Assembly: GCA_017417085.1 (NCBI GenBank)
Contig: JAFPZV010000254.1
Coordinates: forward strand, 1 to 6,154
Direction of reading: 5' to 3'
DNA: 6,154 nucleotides
DNA from: Deltaproteobacteria bacterium
GTDB taxonomy: Bacteria > Desulfobacterota > Desulfuromonadia > Desulfuromonadales > JAAYDE01
The notes under the pieces are model-generated. The model made no database searches. It saw nothing but the letters and a program-made list of their open reading frames with translations, and was not told where the DNA came from. Position 1 is the stretch's first letter. Each line of letters begins with the position of its first letter. The translations under genes were made by a program, and so were the position numbers. Positions 1 through 6,154 of this stretch are shown one piece after another.

Positions 1-206
1 TAGTAAAGGTCACGATATTCCGTATCGCTCAGTTCCGGCGTGTCAATCCCCAGCAGACGAACTTTTCCCACATTCTGCACCGAGATGGTATCGCCATCGT
101 GGATCCGCGACACGATACCGGACAATTCCCGGCACTCGGCCGACGCACTACCTGCCAGTACCAGAACAACAAACCACGCAAACACCCATACAAACCTTGT
201 CTTCAT
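1..206 (-). CDS. Secreted thermonuclease-family (SNase-like) protein, N-terminal part
   Basis: This is the first 68 codons of a gene that runs off the left edge. Residues 1-23 form a signal peptide: basic MKTR start, a hydrophobic core rich in V, F, W and L, and an A-S-A cleavage site before E24, so the product is exported. The SNase fold then begins. HDGDT (36-40) supplies the calcium-binding Asp equivalent to staphylococcal nuclease D21 (here D39). VRLLGIDTPE (49-58) supplies the equivalents of catalytic R35, D40 and E43 (here R50, D55, E58). The second catalytic Arg (R87) would lie outside the window. Family members are calcium-dependent, sugar-nonspecific nucleases that cleave DNA and RNA. 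The ATG start shares ATGA with the stop of the upstream membrane-protein gene, which suggests translational coupling. Family assignment is firm; substrate and cell location beyond export are inferred. Confidence 0.88.
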   Translation of the reverse strand, partial: MKTRFVWVFAWFVVLVLAGSASAECRELSGIVSRIHDGDTISVQNVGKVRLLGIDTPELSDTEYRDLY

Positions 207-664
207 TCCCGCCCCCACAACAACCGGGAAAAAAATCCCATCAGAAAGCCCCACGCCAAATTGAAAAAAAGCGTGATAAACGGCGTCATGTACCCCAGTC
301 CCAATCCCAGCATGCCATGCGGCGTACGCTGCGGAAACAGGAAAAACAGCTGAAAGGCCGTTGGCAAAAGCGCAATCAATAAACCCTTACGCGCCCAGCG
401 ACGACGGGCGGAACGTACCGTAAAAAAATAGAGGAGCCCCCATAGCCCGCCGATTATCATACGCGGGCAAAGCCATTCCATCTTGAAAACCGCCCCCGTA
501 ATCCCTGGCACCGTAATGCCCCGCAGGCCCAACAGAGCTAACAGGACGCCAATCACAAGAGCGGCCAGCAGACCGCCGCAAAAACAGGTAGCCAACAACG
601 CTCCGCTCCGCTGTTCCTCTTCCCGTTCCTGATTAATGATGCGATATACCTGCTGTTCTGCCAT
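203..664 (-). CDS. Four-helix integral membrane protein, function unknown
   Basis: This 153-residue protein matches no family I can name. A short charged N-terminus (about 1-20, rich in E, Q and R) precedes hydrophobic segments at about 21-46, 62-83, 94-110 and 115-146. The strongly basic stretch RSARRRWARK (84-93) between helices 2 and 3, and the RLLWGRE tail, put both ends and that loop in the cytoplasm by the positive-inside rule, giving four crossings. Helix 4 is glycine- and phenylalanine-rich. The ATG at 664 is supported by a strong ribosome binding site (AAAGGGGGG, complement of 668-676). A terminator separates the gene from dapL, so it probably starts its own transcript; I could not pick a convincing promoter in 665-770. 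It overlaps the following nuclease gene by 4 bp. The coding call is good; function is open. Confidence 0.8.
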   Translation of the reverse strand: MAEQQVYRIINQEREEEQRSGALLATCFCGGLLAALVIGVLLALLGLRGITVPGITGAVFKMEWLCPRMIIGGLWGLLYFFTVRSARRRWARKGLLIALLPTAFQLFFLFPQRTPHGMLGLGLGYMTPFITLFFNLAWGFLMGFFSRLLWGRE

Positions 665-770
665 AGTCCCCCCTTTGGAAAATCCTTTAAAAAGTGCCGG
701 ATTTTTCGCTTACGGCATCATCGGTGCAAACATATTTCGGCCTCGCGTCCATCCTCATGGATATTCCTAT

Positions 771-799
771 AAAAAAAGCGGCAAAAGCGCCGCCTTTTT
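771..799 (-). terminator. Rho-independent terminator after dapL
   Basis: On the minus strand an 11-pair stem (one G-T wobble) closes a 6-nt loop. The GC core is GCGGC paired with GCCGC (complements of 789-793 and 778-782), extended by A-T pairs, and the 3' arm runs into seven consecutive T residues. It begins 9 bp beyond the dapL stop codon, which is the expected place for an operon-ending terminator. The run of A on its 5' side means it could also work weakly in the opposite direction, but no plus-strand gene is present to need that. Confidence 0.9.
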
Positions 800-808
800 C
801 TGAAGTTT

Positions 809-2044
809 TTACCACTTGTTATATTTGATGATCCTTGAAACGGCTTCTTCCGCATCCGCGCGATCACCAAAAGCCGACAGACGGAAAAAACCCTCGCCGC
901 TGGGGCCGAAACCGCTGCCCGGCGTCCCGACCACGTAGCACCCCGCCAGCAGTTTGTCGAAGAACTCCCAACTGCTCAGATTGGCTGGTGTTTTCATCCA
1001 CAGGTACGGCGCATTCACCCCACCGTAGACCGTAAAGCCGGCCTTGCCCAGGCCGGAACGGATAATCCGCGCATTTTCCATGTAATAGGCGATAATCTCC
1101 CTGGTCTGTTTCCAGCCTTCCGGTGAATAGACCGCAGCCGCAGCTCTTTGCACCGGATAGGAAACGCCGTTGAACTTGGTGGACTGCCGACGGTTCCACA
1201 ATTTATTGAGCGGTATCCTTTCGCCTTTTGCAGTACGCGCCATCACACCATCCGGAATCACGGTGAAGGCGCATCGCACACCGGTAAAGCCCGCAGTTTT
1301 GGAAAAACTGCGGAATTCCAGCGCGCAGCGTTCGGCGCCAGGAATCTCGTAAATGCTGTGCGGAATTGCCGGATCGGTAATATAAGCCTCGTAGGCGGCG
1401 TCAAAAAAGAGCAGGGCGTCCGTTTGCAACGCGAAATCGACCCATTTCTTCAGGACCTCGCGGGATGCAACCGCACCGGTAGGATTGTTGGGGAAACAGA
1501 GATAAATAATGTCGGCGCGTTCTGACGGCAAATCCGGGAGAAAACCATTTTCCTCCAGGCAGGGCATATAGATCAAACCCTGATAGTAGCCTTTCTCATC
1601 GGCTTCGCCGCTGCGCCCGATCATCACATTGGTGTCATTGTAGACCGGATAGACCGGATCGCCCAGCGCCACCCGGTTGTCAAGGGCCAAAATATCCAGG
1701 ATATTGGCCGTATCGCACTTGGCACCGTCAGAAATGAATATTTCTCCTCCATTCAGTGTCACACCCAGCGGTTTGTACACCTTTTCAATCAGGGTCTCGA
1801 TCAGGAAAGGATAGCCCTGCTCGGGACCATACCCGTGAAAGGTTTCCTTGCGTCCCAGATCCTCCACTGCCGCATGAAAAGCCTCCAAAACCGCCGGTGG
1901 CAGCGGCTGGGTCACATCGCCTATGCCAAGGCGGATAATCTTCGCCTCCGGATGTTCCTGCGCGAAAGCTTTCACCCGACGACCGATTTCCGGAAAGAGA
2001 TACCCCGCTTTCAGCTTCAAATAACTGTCATTGATTCTGGCCAT
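809..2044 (-). CDS. dapL: LL-diaminopimelate aminotransferase
   Basis: This PLP enzyme transfers an amino group from glutamate to tetrahydrodipicolinate, giving LL-2,6-diaminopimelate in one cytosolic step and replacing the DapD/DapC/DapE route. At 411 residues it has the usual length. The N-terminus ([17 protein letters not shown], from residue 4) is typical of DapL and supports the ATG at 2044, although the Shine-Dalgarno there is weak. Fold type I aminotransferase landmarks are GDVTQP (42-47), SDGAKCD (105-111), NNPTG (186-190), FFDAAYEAY (213-221, with the PLP-pyridine Asp D215 and Y218), the PLP-lysine motif [10 protein letters not shown] (K249), and R388 in FFRLSAFG for substrate carboxylate. 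It lies 75 bp after dapB and is the last gene of the operon, before a terminator. A general aspartate-type aminotransferase is the alternative, but the DapL-specific start and dap neighbours argue against it. Confidence 0.96.
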   Translation of the reverse strand: MARINDSYLKLKAGYLFPEIGRRVKAFAQEHPEAKIIRLGIGDVTQPLPPAVLEAFHAAVEDLGRKETFHGYGPEQGYPFLIETLIEKVYKPLGVTLNGGEIFISDGAKCDTANILDILALDNRVALGDPVYPVYNDTNVMIGRSGEADEKGYYQGLIYMPCLEENGFLPDLPSERADIIYLCFPNNPTGAVASREVLKKWVDFALQTDALLFFDAAYEAYITDPAIPHSIYEIPGAERCALEFRSFSKTAGFTGVRCAFTVIPDGVMARTAKGERIPLNKLWNRRQSTKFNGVSYPVQRAAAAVYSPEGWKQTREIIAYYMENARIIRSGLGKAGFTVYGGVNAPYLWMKTPANLSSWEFFDKLLAGCYVVGTPGSGFGPSGEGFFRLSAFGDRADAEEAVSRIIKYNKW

Positions 2045-2119
2045 TTCTCGTCTCTACCATCCTTCTTGTTCTTGGGCAAGACACCTGACGTGTCATGTTC
2101 TGTTCAATCCCGAGCATCC

Positions 2120-2923
2120 TCATTTGATGCCCAGCACATCCTGCATGTCGTAAAGTCCCGGAGCTTGTCCAGACAGCCAGAGAGCCGCCCGCACCGCGCC
2201 ACGGGCGAACATGTCGCGGGTCATGGCACGATGGGTCAGTTCGATACGCTCTCCCATGCCAATGAAGTAGACCGTATGTTCGCCGACTATATCTCCGCCA
2301 CGCAGGGCCTGGATGCCAATCTCGCCGCGGGTACGTTCTCCGGTCTGGCCATGACGACTGTACACCGCAGACGAGGCAAGATCTCGCCCCAAAGCCTCCG
2401 CAACGACCTCGCCCATGCGCAGGGAAGTCCCGGAGGGGGCATCCTTTTTCCTGTTGTGATGCATCTCCAGAATTTCCACCTCGAAATCCGGTCCTAGCAC
2501 CTTGGCCAATTCCTTCAGCATCCGCAGACAGACATTGACGCCCACACTCATATTGGGCGCAAAGACCACCGGAATTTCACGAGATGTGTCCTGAAGCTCC
2601 TTTTTCTGCTCCGCATTCAGCCCGGTCGTGCCGATAACCATGGGAACTTTCCGTGTGCGGCAAAATGCCAGATGCGCCATTGTTGCATCAACCGCGCTGA
2701 AATCAATCAGCACCGCACCATCCGCAAATGCCGCCTCCAGCGAATCGACCAGCGGCACACCCAGCGCGCCTCCTCCATCAAGCAGCCCCGCATCCTTGCC
2801 CAAATGCGGATGCCCAACGCATTCGACCGCACCCGCCAACACTGCATCGGACGTTTCGCGAATCGCCGCAATCAGACGCTTTCCCATCCGCCCGGCCGCG
2901 CCTGCAACCACCATCTTGACCAT
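2120..2923 (-). CDS. dapB: 4-hydroxy-tetrahydrodipicolinate reductase
   Basis: DapB reduces the DapA product to tetrahydrodipicolinate with NAD(P)H, in the second committed step toward diaminopimelate and lysine. The 267-residue length is normal. The N-terminal Rossmann motif is GAAGRMG (8-14). DFSA (74-77), GTTG (98-101) and FAPNMSVGVN (121-130) are conserved family blocks. The catalytic segment EMHHNRKKDAPSGTS (153-167) carries H155 and K159, equivalent to E. coli H159 and K163, followed by the substrate-binding DAPSGT loop. The cofactor-specificity pair is E34-C35 where E. coli has E38-R39, so use of NADH over NADPH is possible. AAAAGGGG (complement of 2931-2938), 7 nt before the ATG, supports the start. 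The gene lies 51 bp after dapA and 75 bp before dapL. Confidence 0.97.
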   Translation of the reverse strand: MVKMVVAGAAGRMGKRLIAAIRETSDAVLAGAVECVGHPHLGKDAGLLDGGGALGVPLVDSLEAAFADGAVLIDFSAVDATMAHLAFCRTRKVPMVIGTTGLNAEQKKELQDTSREIPVVFAPNMSVGVNVCLRMLKELAKVLGPDFEVEILEMHHNRKKDAPSGTSLRMGEVVAEALGRDLASSAVYSRHGQTGERTRGEIGIQALRGGDIVGEHTVYFIGMGERIELTHRAMTRDMFARGAVRAALWLSGQAPGLYDMQDVLGIK

Positions 2924-2974
2924 TGTCCGTCCCCTTTTGTTGTCCGTTTTTCCAAGCGGACTGTCATCACCCTG

Positions 2975-3850
2975 TCAGATCAGCCGATACTTGCGCAAGA
3001 TCTGGCTCAACTTTTCGCGGTTGCCGGCGGAAAGCGGAGAAAGCGGCAGACGCAGCACTTCGCCGCATTTCCCCATCATGGCCGCGGCCGTTTTCACGGG
3101 AACAGGATTGGATTCGAGAAACATTGCCCGATGGATGGGCAAAAGCTCAAGGTGCAGTTTGCGAGCCTCTTCCCAGCGGCCTTCGTTGACTGCCGCCACC
3201 AAAGCCTTGACTTCCCTCGGCATAATATTGGCGGTCACGGAGATGACACCCTTGGCGCCACAAGCCATCATGGGAAAGGTCAAAAAATCGTCGCCGGAAA
3301 TCACATCAAGCTTATCACCCGCGCCGGCGATAATTTCGCTGATCTGGGTCAAATTGCCGGAAGCCTCCTTGATGGCGACGATGTTGGGTATCTCCGCCAA
3401 TCGCAAAACCGTTTCCGCCGTCATGTTGATACCGGTGCGCCCCGGCACGTTGTAGAGCACCTGCGGCAGATGCACCCGATCGGCAATCTGCCGGTAGTGC
3501 AGATACAGCCCCTCCTGACTGGGCTTGTTATAGTAGGGCGTGACCAGCAACACACCGTCTGCTCCCAGTTCCCGGGCGCGCTGGCTAATGTCTATCGCTT
3601 CGTGGGTGGCATTGGAACCGGTACCAGCCAGCACGGGCCGCCGCCCGTTCACCTGCTCGACGCAGGCGCGAATCACCCTGTCATGTTCGCCATAGCTCAA
3701 GGTGGCCGATTCACCGGTGGTGCCACAGGGCACCAGCACATCCGTGCCATTTTCAATCTGGAATTCGATGAGTTCCCGGTAGGTGTCCTCATCGAAACGC
3801 CCCTCGTTGTCAAACGGGGTTATCAGCGCGACCATGGATCCCCTAAACAT
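2975..3850 (-). CDS. dapA: 4-hydroxy-tetrahydrodipicolinate synthase
   Basis: DapA condenses pyruvate with aspartate-4-semialdehyde, the branch point into lysine and diaminopimelate. It is a class I aldolase-type TIM barrel of 291 residues, normal length. Numbering matches the E. coli enzyme without shift: Schiff-base lysine K161 (IKEASGN), GTTGES with T44 and T45, Y107 (TPYYN), and Y133/R138 in YNVPGRTG. The lysine-feedback site is mostly retained (S48, A49, H56, N80, E84, Y106), but E. coli H53 is Y53 here. Feedback inhibition by lysine is therefore plausible. The ATG at 3850 has an excellent GGAGG (complement of 3858-3862) 7 nt upstream. The gene sits 93 bp after lysA, with a perfect 11-bp hairpin in that gap, and 51 bp before dapB. 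Related aldolases such as NanA and KDG aldolase are excluded by the residue match and context. Confidence 0.97.
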   Translation of the reverse strand: MFRGSMVALITPFDNEGRFDEDTYRELIEFQIENGTDVLVPCGTTGESATLSYGEHDRVIRACVEQVNGRRPVLAGTGSNATHEAIDISQRARELGADGVLLVTPYYNKPSQEGLYLHYRQIADRVHLPQVLYNVPGRTGINMTAETVLRLAEIPNIVAIKEASGNLTQISEIIAGAGDKLDVISGDDFLTFPMMACGAKGVISVTANIMPREVKALVAAVNEGRWEEARKLHLELLPIHRAMFLESNPVPVKTAAAMMGKCGEVLRLPLSPLSAGNREKLSQILRKYRLI

Positions 3851-3905
3851 ACTTTTGCCTCCGTTCAGTCACGAAAAAAAATTTTCTTGAGATAAAAGAT
3901 TGCAA

Positions 3906-3937
3906 GAAACGGAAAATAAAGAGGCTTTTTCCGTTTC
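3906..3937 (-). other. Perfect 11-bp inverted repeat between lysA and dapA
   Basis: In the minus-strand transcript the arms GAAACGGAAAA and TTTTCCGTTTC form a perfect 11-pair stem around a 10-nt loop, starting 6 bp beyond the lysA stop codon. The stem is A-T rich at the loop end, and the downstream sequence is only loosely T-rich (TTGCAATCTTTTAT, with eight T residues further on). It is therefore not a textbook terminator, although a weak or partial terminator, an mRNA-stabilising 3' hairpin or a processing site are all possible. It is the only strong hairpin in the gaps between the lysine genes. Confidence 0.55.
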
Positions 3938-3943
3938 AAATCG

Positions 3944-5203
3944 TCAGATATCCTCCGGAATGGTCTCGCCACGCACCAGATCTTCGAAGGTTTCACGCTG
4001 CCGTACCGTCATGACTCTTTCACCCTGAACCATGATCTCCGGCACCCGGGGCCGGCTGTTGTAGTTGGAGCTCATGGTAAAGCCATAGGCGCCGGCAGAG
4101 GTGACCGCTATCAGATCGCCCGTTTCGAAGGCCGGAATTTCACGATCCTGCGCCAGAAAATCACCGGATTCGCAAATCGGCCCAACCACATCCGCTACCA
4201 TCGTGCCCCGTTCGTCCACACTGCGATCCACCGCCATCAAACCGTGATAGGAGCCGTAGAGCGAAGGACGTATAAGATCGTTCATCCCCGCATCGGTGAT
4301 GACGAACGTCTTGATCTCTCCCTTTTTGACATAGAGCGTCCGGCAGACCAGAATCCCGGCGTTGCCCACCAATACCCGTCCAGGTTCGAATACCAGCGTC
4401 ACGGCCAAATCGCTGGTCGCCTTTTGGATTGCGGCGGCATAGTCTTCCAGATCGGGAGGCATCTCGTTATTGTAGGTGATGCCCAGTCCACCGCCCAGAT
4501 CGAGATAGCGCAGATCCGCACCTTCGGCCTTGAGCGTACTGACCAGCGTGCGAATCTTGGCAATGGCATCCACAAACGGGGAAAGGCTGGTCAACTGACT
4601 GCCGATATGGCAATCTACCCCAACAACCTGGATATGCGGCAAACTCTGCGCCCGTTGATATTCTTCCAGCGCCTGAGCAATGTTAATGCCAAACTTGGCC
4701 TTTTTCATGCCGGTTGAAATATAGGGATGGGTCTGCGGATCAACATCCGGATTGACTCGCAACGCGATGGGCGCCTTCACTCCCAATGCTCCGGCTACCT
4801 CGTTGATCTTTTCCAGCTCGGCTGCAGATTCCACATTGAACATCATGATCCCGTTTTGCAGTGCTGCGCGGATCTCGCTTTCCGTTTTGCCTACTCCGGA
4901 ATAGACAATTTTCCCCGGATCACAGCCAGCCCGAAGTGCCCGAAACAGCTCTCCTCCAGAAACGATATCAATACCCGCCCCAGCGTTGATGAACACCTTC
5001 ATCACCGCCAGATTGCTGTTGGCCTTGGCCGAAAAACAAACCAAATGAGGCACCTCAGCAAAAGCCTTTTGAAAATGCCGGATGTGGCGTGCAAGCGTGG
5101 CGTGAGAATAAAGATAAAATGGCGTGCCTACCTTTTGGGCAATTTCCCTGACTGCCACATCCTCGCAGTACAGATCCTTTTCCCTGTAGTTGAAATGATT
5201 CAT
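3944..5203 (-). CDS. lysA: Diaminopimelate decarboxylase
   Basis: LysA decarboxylates meso-diaminopimelate to L-lysine and carbon dioxide, the last step of the pathway. It is a fold type III PLP enzyme (alanine-racemase-like barrel plus beta domain) that works as a dimer. Counting from the ATG at 5203 (419 residues), the PLP lysine is K60 in FSAKANSN, H199 lies in DCHIGSQ, the phosphate-binding glycine loop GGG is at 237-239, EPGR is at 273-276, and RPSLYGSYH follows at about 312-320. C344 in CESGD is the catalytic cysteine donated across the dimer. YGFTMSSNYNSRPR near the C-terminus is also typical. An in-frame GTG lies two codons upstream at 5209, but it sits inside the Shine-Dalgarno GAGGTGA, so ATG 5203 is preferred. 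The gene is 66 bp after the lipoprotein gene and 93 bp before dapA. Confidence 0.96.
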   Translation of the reverse strand: MNHFNYREKDLYCEDVAVREIAQKVGTPFYLYSHATLARHIRHFQKAFAEVPHLVCFSAKANSNLAVMKVFINAGAGIDIVSGGELFRALRAGCDPGKIVYSGVGKTESEIRAALQNGIMMFNVESAAELEKINEVAGALGVKAPIALRVNPDVDPQTHPYISTGMKKAKFGINIAQALEEYQRAQSLPHIQVVGVDCHIGSQLTSLSPFVDAIAKIRTLVSTLKAEGADLRYLDLGGGLGITYNNEMPPDLEDYAAAIQKATSDLAVTLVFEPGRVLVGNAGILVCRTLYVKKGEIKTFVITDAGMNDLIRPSLYGSYHGLMAVDRSVDERGTMVADVVGPICESGDFLAQDREIPAFETGDLIAVTSAGAYGFTMSSNYNSRPRVPEIMVQGERVMTVRQRETFEDLVRGETIPEDI

Positions 5204-5205
5204 TG

Positions 5206-5212
5206 TCACCTC
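5206..5212 (-). promoter_or_regulatory. Ribosome binding site that fixes the lysA start
   Basis: The minus strand reads GAGGTGA here, a near-complete match to the anti-Shine-Dalgarno sequence, with GAGG ending 5 nt before ATG 5203. The alternative GTG start at 5209 would use bases of this site itself and has no other purine-rich site upstream. Confidence 0.75.
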
Positions 5213-5218
5213 GATTGT

Positions 5219-5249
5219 GGGAGCACTTCCGTCCGCAGCACACGCTCCC
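5219..5249 (-). other. Weak hairpin upstream of lysA ribosome binding site
   Basis: GGGAGC and GCTCCC (minus strand; complements of 5244-5249 and 5219-5224) could form a 6-pair GC-rich stem around a 19-nt loop, ending 6 nt before the lysA ribosome binding site. There is no T tract, so it is not a terminator. It could equally be chance. The rest of this 66-bp gap shows nothing further. Confidence 0.25.
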
Positions 5250-5269
5250 TTTCAGTTCTTTTTCGTTCT

Positions 5270-6022
5270 CTAGAAACTGGAGACCACATCCGTTGAATCC
5301 GCGCTTTCGACACGCTGATTGTTCACCCGCCATACCGAGCGAACAGTGTACACATATTCACCAGCTGAGATATTGCGATCCATGAACGCGCTATCCAGGC
5401 AAACCACATCGTTGATGGGGGTAGATGGAACCGCCTCCCCCACCCTGCGGCGATAAATGTTGTAGCCGACAAAATCCGCCGTGCGCTGCCGCTCCGTAAG
5501 CGGAGTCCAATGCACCCGCAAACCCTCCGTGCGATGTTCCACCGTGAGATTGGCCGGTACCGGAGGAGCGGCAACAAAAACCAGATCCACCGATGCCGCA
5601 TCACTGCGGCCGCTGGCCGCAACCGAGACTATCCGATACCGATAACCGGTATCGGCCACAGGAGGCCTGTCCTTAAAAGTCAGGCGATCATCCTCGCGCA
5701 TCACTCCTTCCAGGTACTCCAGATCCACATCGCGCAAGGGCAAATCCGAAGCGGCGCACTCGACGCAGCCGGCGTCAGGAGCAAAACTGTCCCGGTACAG
5801 ATCAAAACCCCGCAAATCCGTTAATGGCGCCCCATCTTCGCGCGTTTTCGGCAAATCCCACGAAATCAGCACCGTTCCGCCAATCTGGCGGGCACTCACA
5901 TGAGAAGCAGAAGCCGGCAACTGACGCAAAGGAGGCCGGATCGGCCCCCGGACGCCGCAACCGGCCAAAAACATCAGAAAGCCCAGCGCCACAACACTCC
6001 AGCGCTTTCCCACCTTCCTCAT
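5270..6022 (-). CDS. LptM-like lipoprotein with two fibronectin type III-like domains
   Basis: A basic N-terminus (MRKVGKR) and hydrophobic core lead to the lipobox FLAGC, with lipidated C22. Glycine at +2, not aspartate, suggests outer-membrane sorting. [11 protein letters not shown] (21-31) resembles the start of LptM/YifL, whose hallmark is CGxKGPL followed by prolines. LptM is a short lipoprotein that helps LptD assemble and form correct disulfides, and it is commonly encoded beside lysA or dapF. Here about 220 residues follow, with two Fn3-like repeats: about 43-150 (W55, GFDLYR 72-77, GYRYRIVSV 126-134) and about 153-248 (W172, GYNIYRR 186-192, [10 protein letters not shown] 221-230). 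A CVEC pair (86-89) lies in an insertion of the first repeat; C208 is the only other cysteine in the mature chain beyond C22. The start overlaps the argH stop by 4 bp. Lipoprotein and Fn3 calls are good; an LptM role is inferred. Confidence 0.82.
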   Translation of the reverse strand: MRKVGKRWSVVALGFLMFLAGCGVRGPIRPPLRQLPASASHVSARQIGGTVLISWDLPKTREDGAPLTDLRGFDLYRDSFAPDAGCVECAASDLPLRDVDLEYLEGVMREDDRLTFKDRPPVADTGYRYRIVSVAASGRSDAASVDLVFVAAPPVPANLTVEHRTEGLRVHWTPLTERQRTADFVGYNIYRRRVGEAVPSTPINDVVCLDSAFMDRNISAGEYVYTVRSVWRVNNQRVESADSTDVVSSF

Positions 6023-6154
6023 GCCAACTCCCGTCTCGCCCGCTCAATTTCCCGGCGCACCGCTTCACGAGCCGTTCCGCCGGTAGCCGACCGCGCATTC
6101 ACCGATGCCTCCAGTGTAACGCATTCATAAATATCCTTGTCGATCATCGGGGAA
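6019..6154 (-). CDS. argH: Argininosuccinate lyase, C-terminal end
   Basis: Only the last 44 codons are present; the rest lies beyond the right edge. ArgH splits argininosuccinate into arginine and fumarate in the cytosol, the final step of arginine synthesis. The visible end has the family's C-terminal signature: an acidic [20 protein letters not shown] segment in which S-V-x-x-R and GGTA are conserved, then a basic, arginine-rich helix ending RARRELA. The stop TGA shares ATGA with the start of the downstream lipoprotein gene, so argH probably leads into, or belongs to, the same operon as the lysine genes. The assignment rests on a short tail but a recognisable one, and argH upstream of a lipoprotein and lysA matches the order I recall from Geobacter-type bacteria. 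Confidence 0.85.
   Translation of the reverse strand, partial: SPMIDKDIYECVTLEASVNARSATGGTAREAVRREIERARRELA

Noticed and set aside
687..758. 23-residue minus-strand reading frame after the dapL terminator, with AGGA 6 nt before its ATG
   Set aside because: It is too short to judge, with no conserved feature or attenuator-like structure; one such frame is expected by chance. Conservation in relatives would revive it.
665..770. Possible sigma-70 promoter (TTGCAC, 17 nt, AAAAAT on the minus strand) for the membrane-protein gene
   Set aside because: The matches are 3/6 and 4/6 to consensus, too weak to call, although some promoter is expected in this gap. A sigma-54 match was also tested and its GG-GC spacing is wrong.
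1641..1658. Tandem 9-bp repeat TAGACCGGA in dapL
   Set aside because: It encodes the conserved VYPVY motif of DapL, so it reflects protein sequence and not a DNA repeat.
2080..2094. 5-bp inverted repeat GACAC/GTGTC between dapB and dapL
   Set aside because: A 5-bp stem with a 5-nt loop is common by chance and has no T tract.
1835..2497. 220-codon plus-strand reading frame across the dapB-dapL junction
   Set aside because: It is antisense to both genes over most of its length and no protein family is visible in it.
2942..2961. 5-bp inverted repeat GTCCG/CGGAC between dapA and dapB
   Set aside because: It is too short to separate from chance, and no ribosome binding site is occluded.
2672..3895. 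407-codon plus-strand reading frame opposite dapB and dapA
   Set aside because: It lies antisense to two genes with exact catalytic residues, has no recognisable domain and a composition rich in H, R, Q and G typical of a shadow frame.
3851..3943. Lysine riboswitch (L box) upstream of dapA
   Set aside because: The gap is 93 bp with one simple hairpin; an L box needs roughly 170 nt and a five-helix junction.
5633..5655. 8-bp inverted repeat CCGATACC/GGTATCGG inside the lipoprotein gene
   Set aside because: It falls in codons for the repeated YR-YR strand of the Fn3 domain, so protein coding explains the repetition.

Overview
The window reads almost entirely on the minus strand and looks like core chromosome of a Gram-negative bacterium. 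An outer-membrane-type lipoprotein with an LptM-like start, a DapL-type lysine pathway and the gene order argH - lipoprotein - lysA - dapA - dapB - dapL together suggest a deltaproteobacterium of the Desulfuromonadales/Geobacter/Pelobacter kind. That placement is inferred from memory of gene order, not from a search. The sequence is moderately GC-rich, and I see no insertion sequence, prophage, CRISPR, tRNA or rRNA.

From right to left, in the direction of transcription: the 3' end of argH (argininosuccinate lyase, 6019-6154) overlaps by 4 bp the start of a 250-residue lipoprotein (5270-6022). The lipoprotein has an LptM-like N-terminus and two fibronectin type III-like domains. It is followed by lysA (diaminopimelate decarboxylase, 3944-5203), dapA (4-hydroxy-tetrahydrodipicolinate synthase, 2975-3850), dapB (the reductase, 2120-2923) and dapL (LL-diaminopimelate aminotransferase, 809-2044). 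Gaps are 51-93 bp and a good rho-independent terminator lies 9 bp after dapL, so this is probably one operon. DapA and DapB convert aspartate semialdehyde plus pyruvate to tetrahydrodipicolinate. DapL converts that directly to LL-diaminopimelate, bypassing the succinylase/acetylase steps (DapD/C/E). LysA decarboxylates meso-diaminopimelate to lysine. Aspartokinase, Asd and the epimerase DapF are not in the window.

Beyond the terminator a second minus-strand unit begins. It encodes a 153-residue four-helix membrane protein of unknown function (203-664), whose stop codon overlaps (ATGA) the start of a secreted staphylococcal-nuclease-family protein (1-206, running off the left edge).

Most of this is ordinary housekeeping biosynthesis. 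The points most worth a second look are the Fn3-extended LptM-like lipoprotein inside a lysine operon, an 11-bp perfect hairpin between lysA and dapA, the coupled membrane-protein/nuclease pair, and residue changes at the DapA lysine site and the DapB cofactor site. I did not find a convincing undescribed system.
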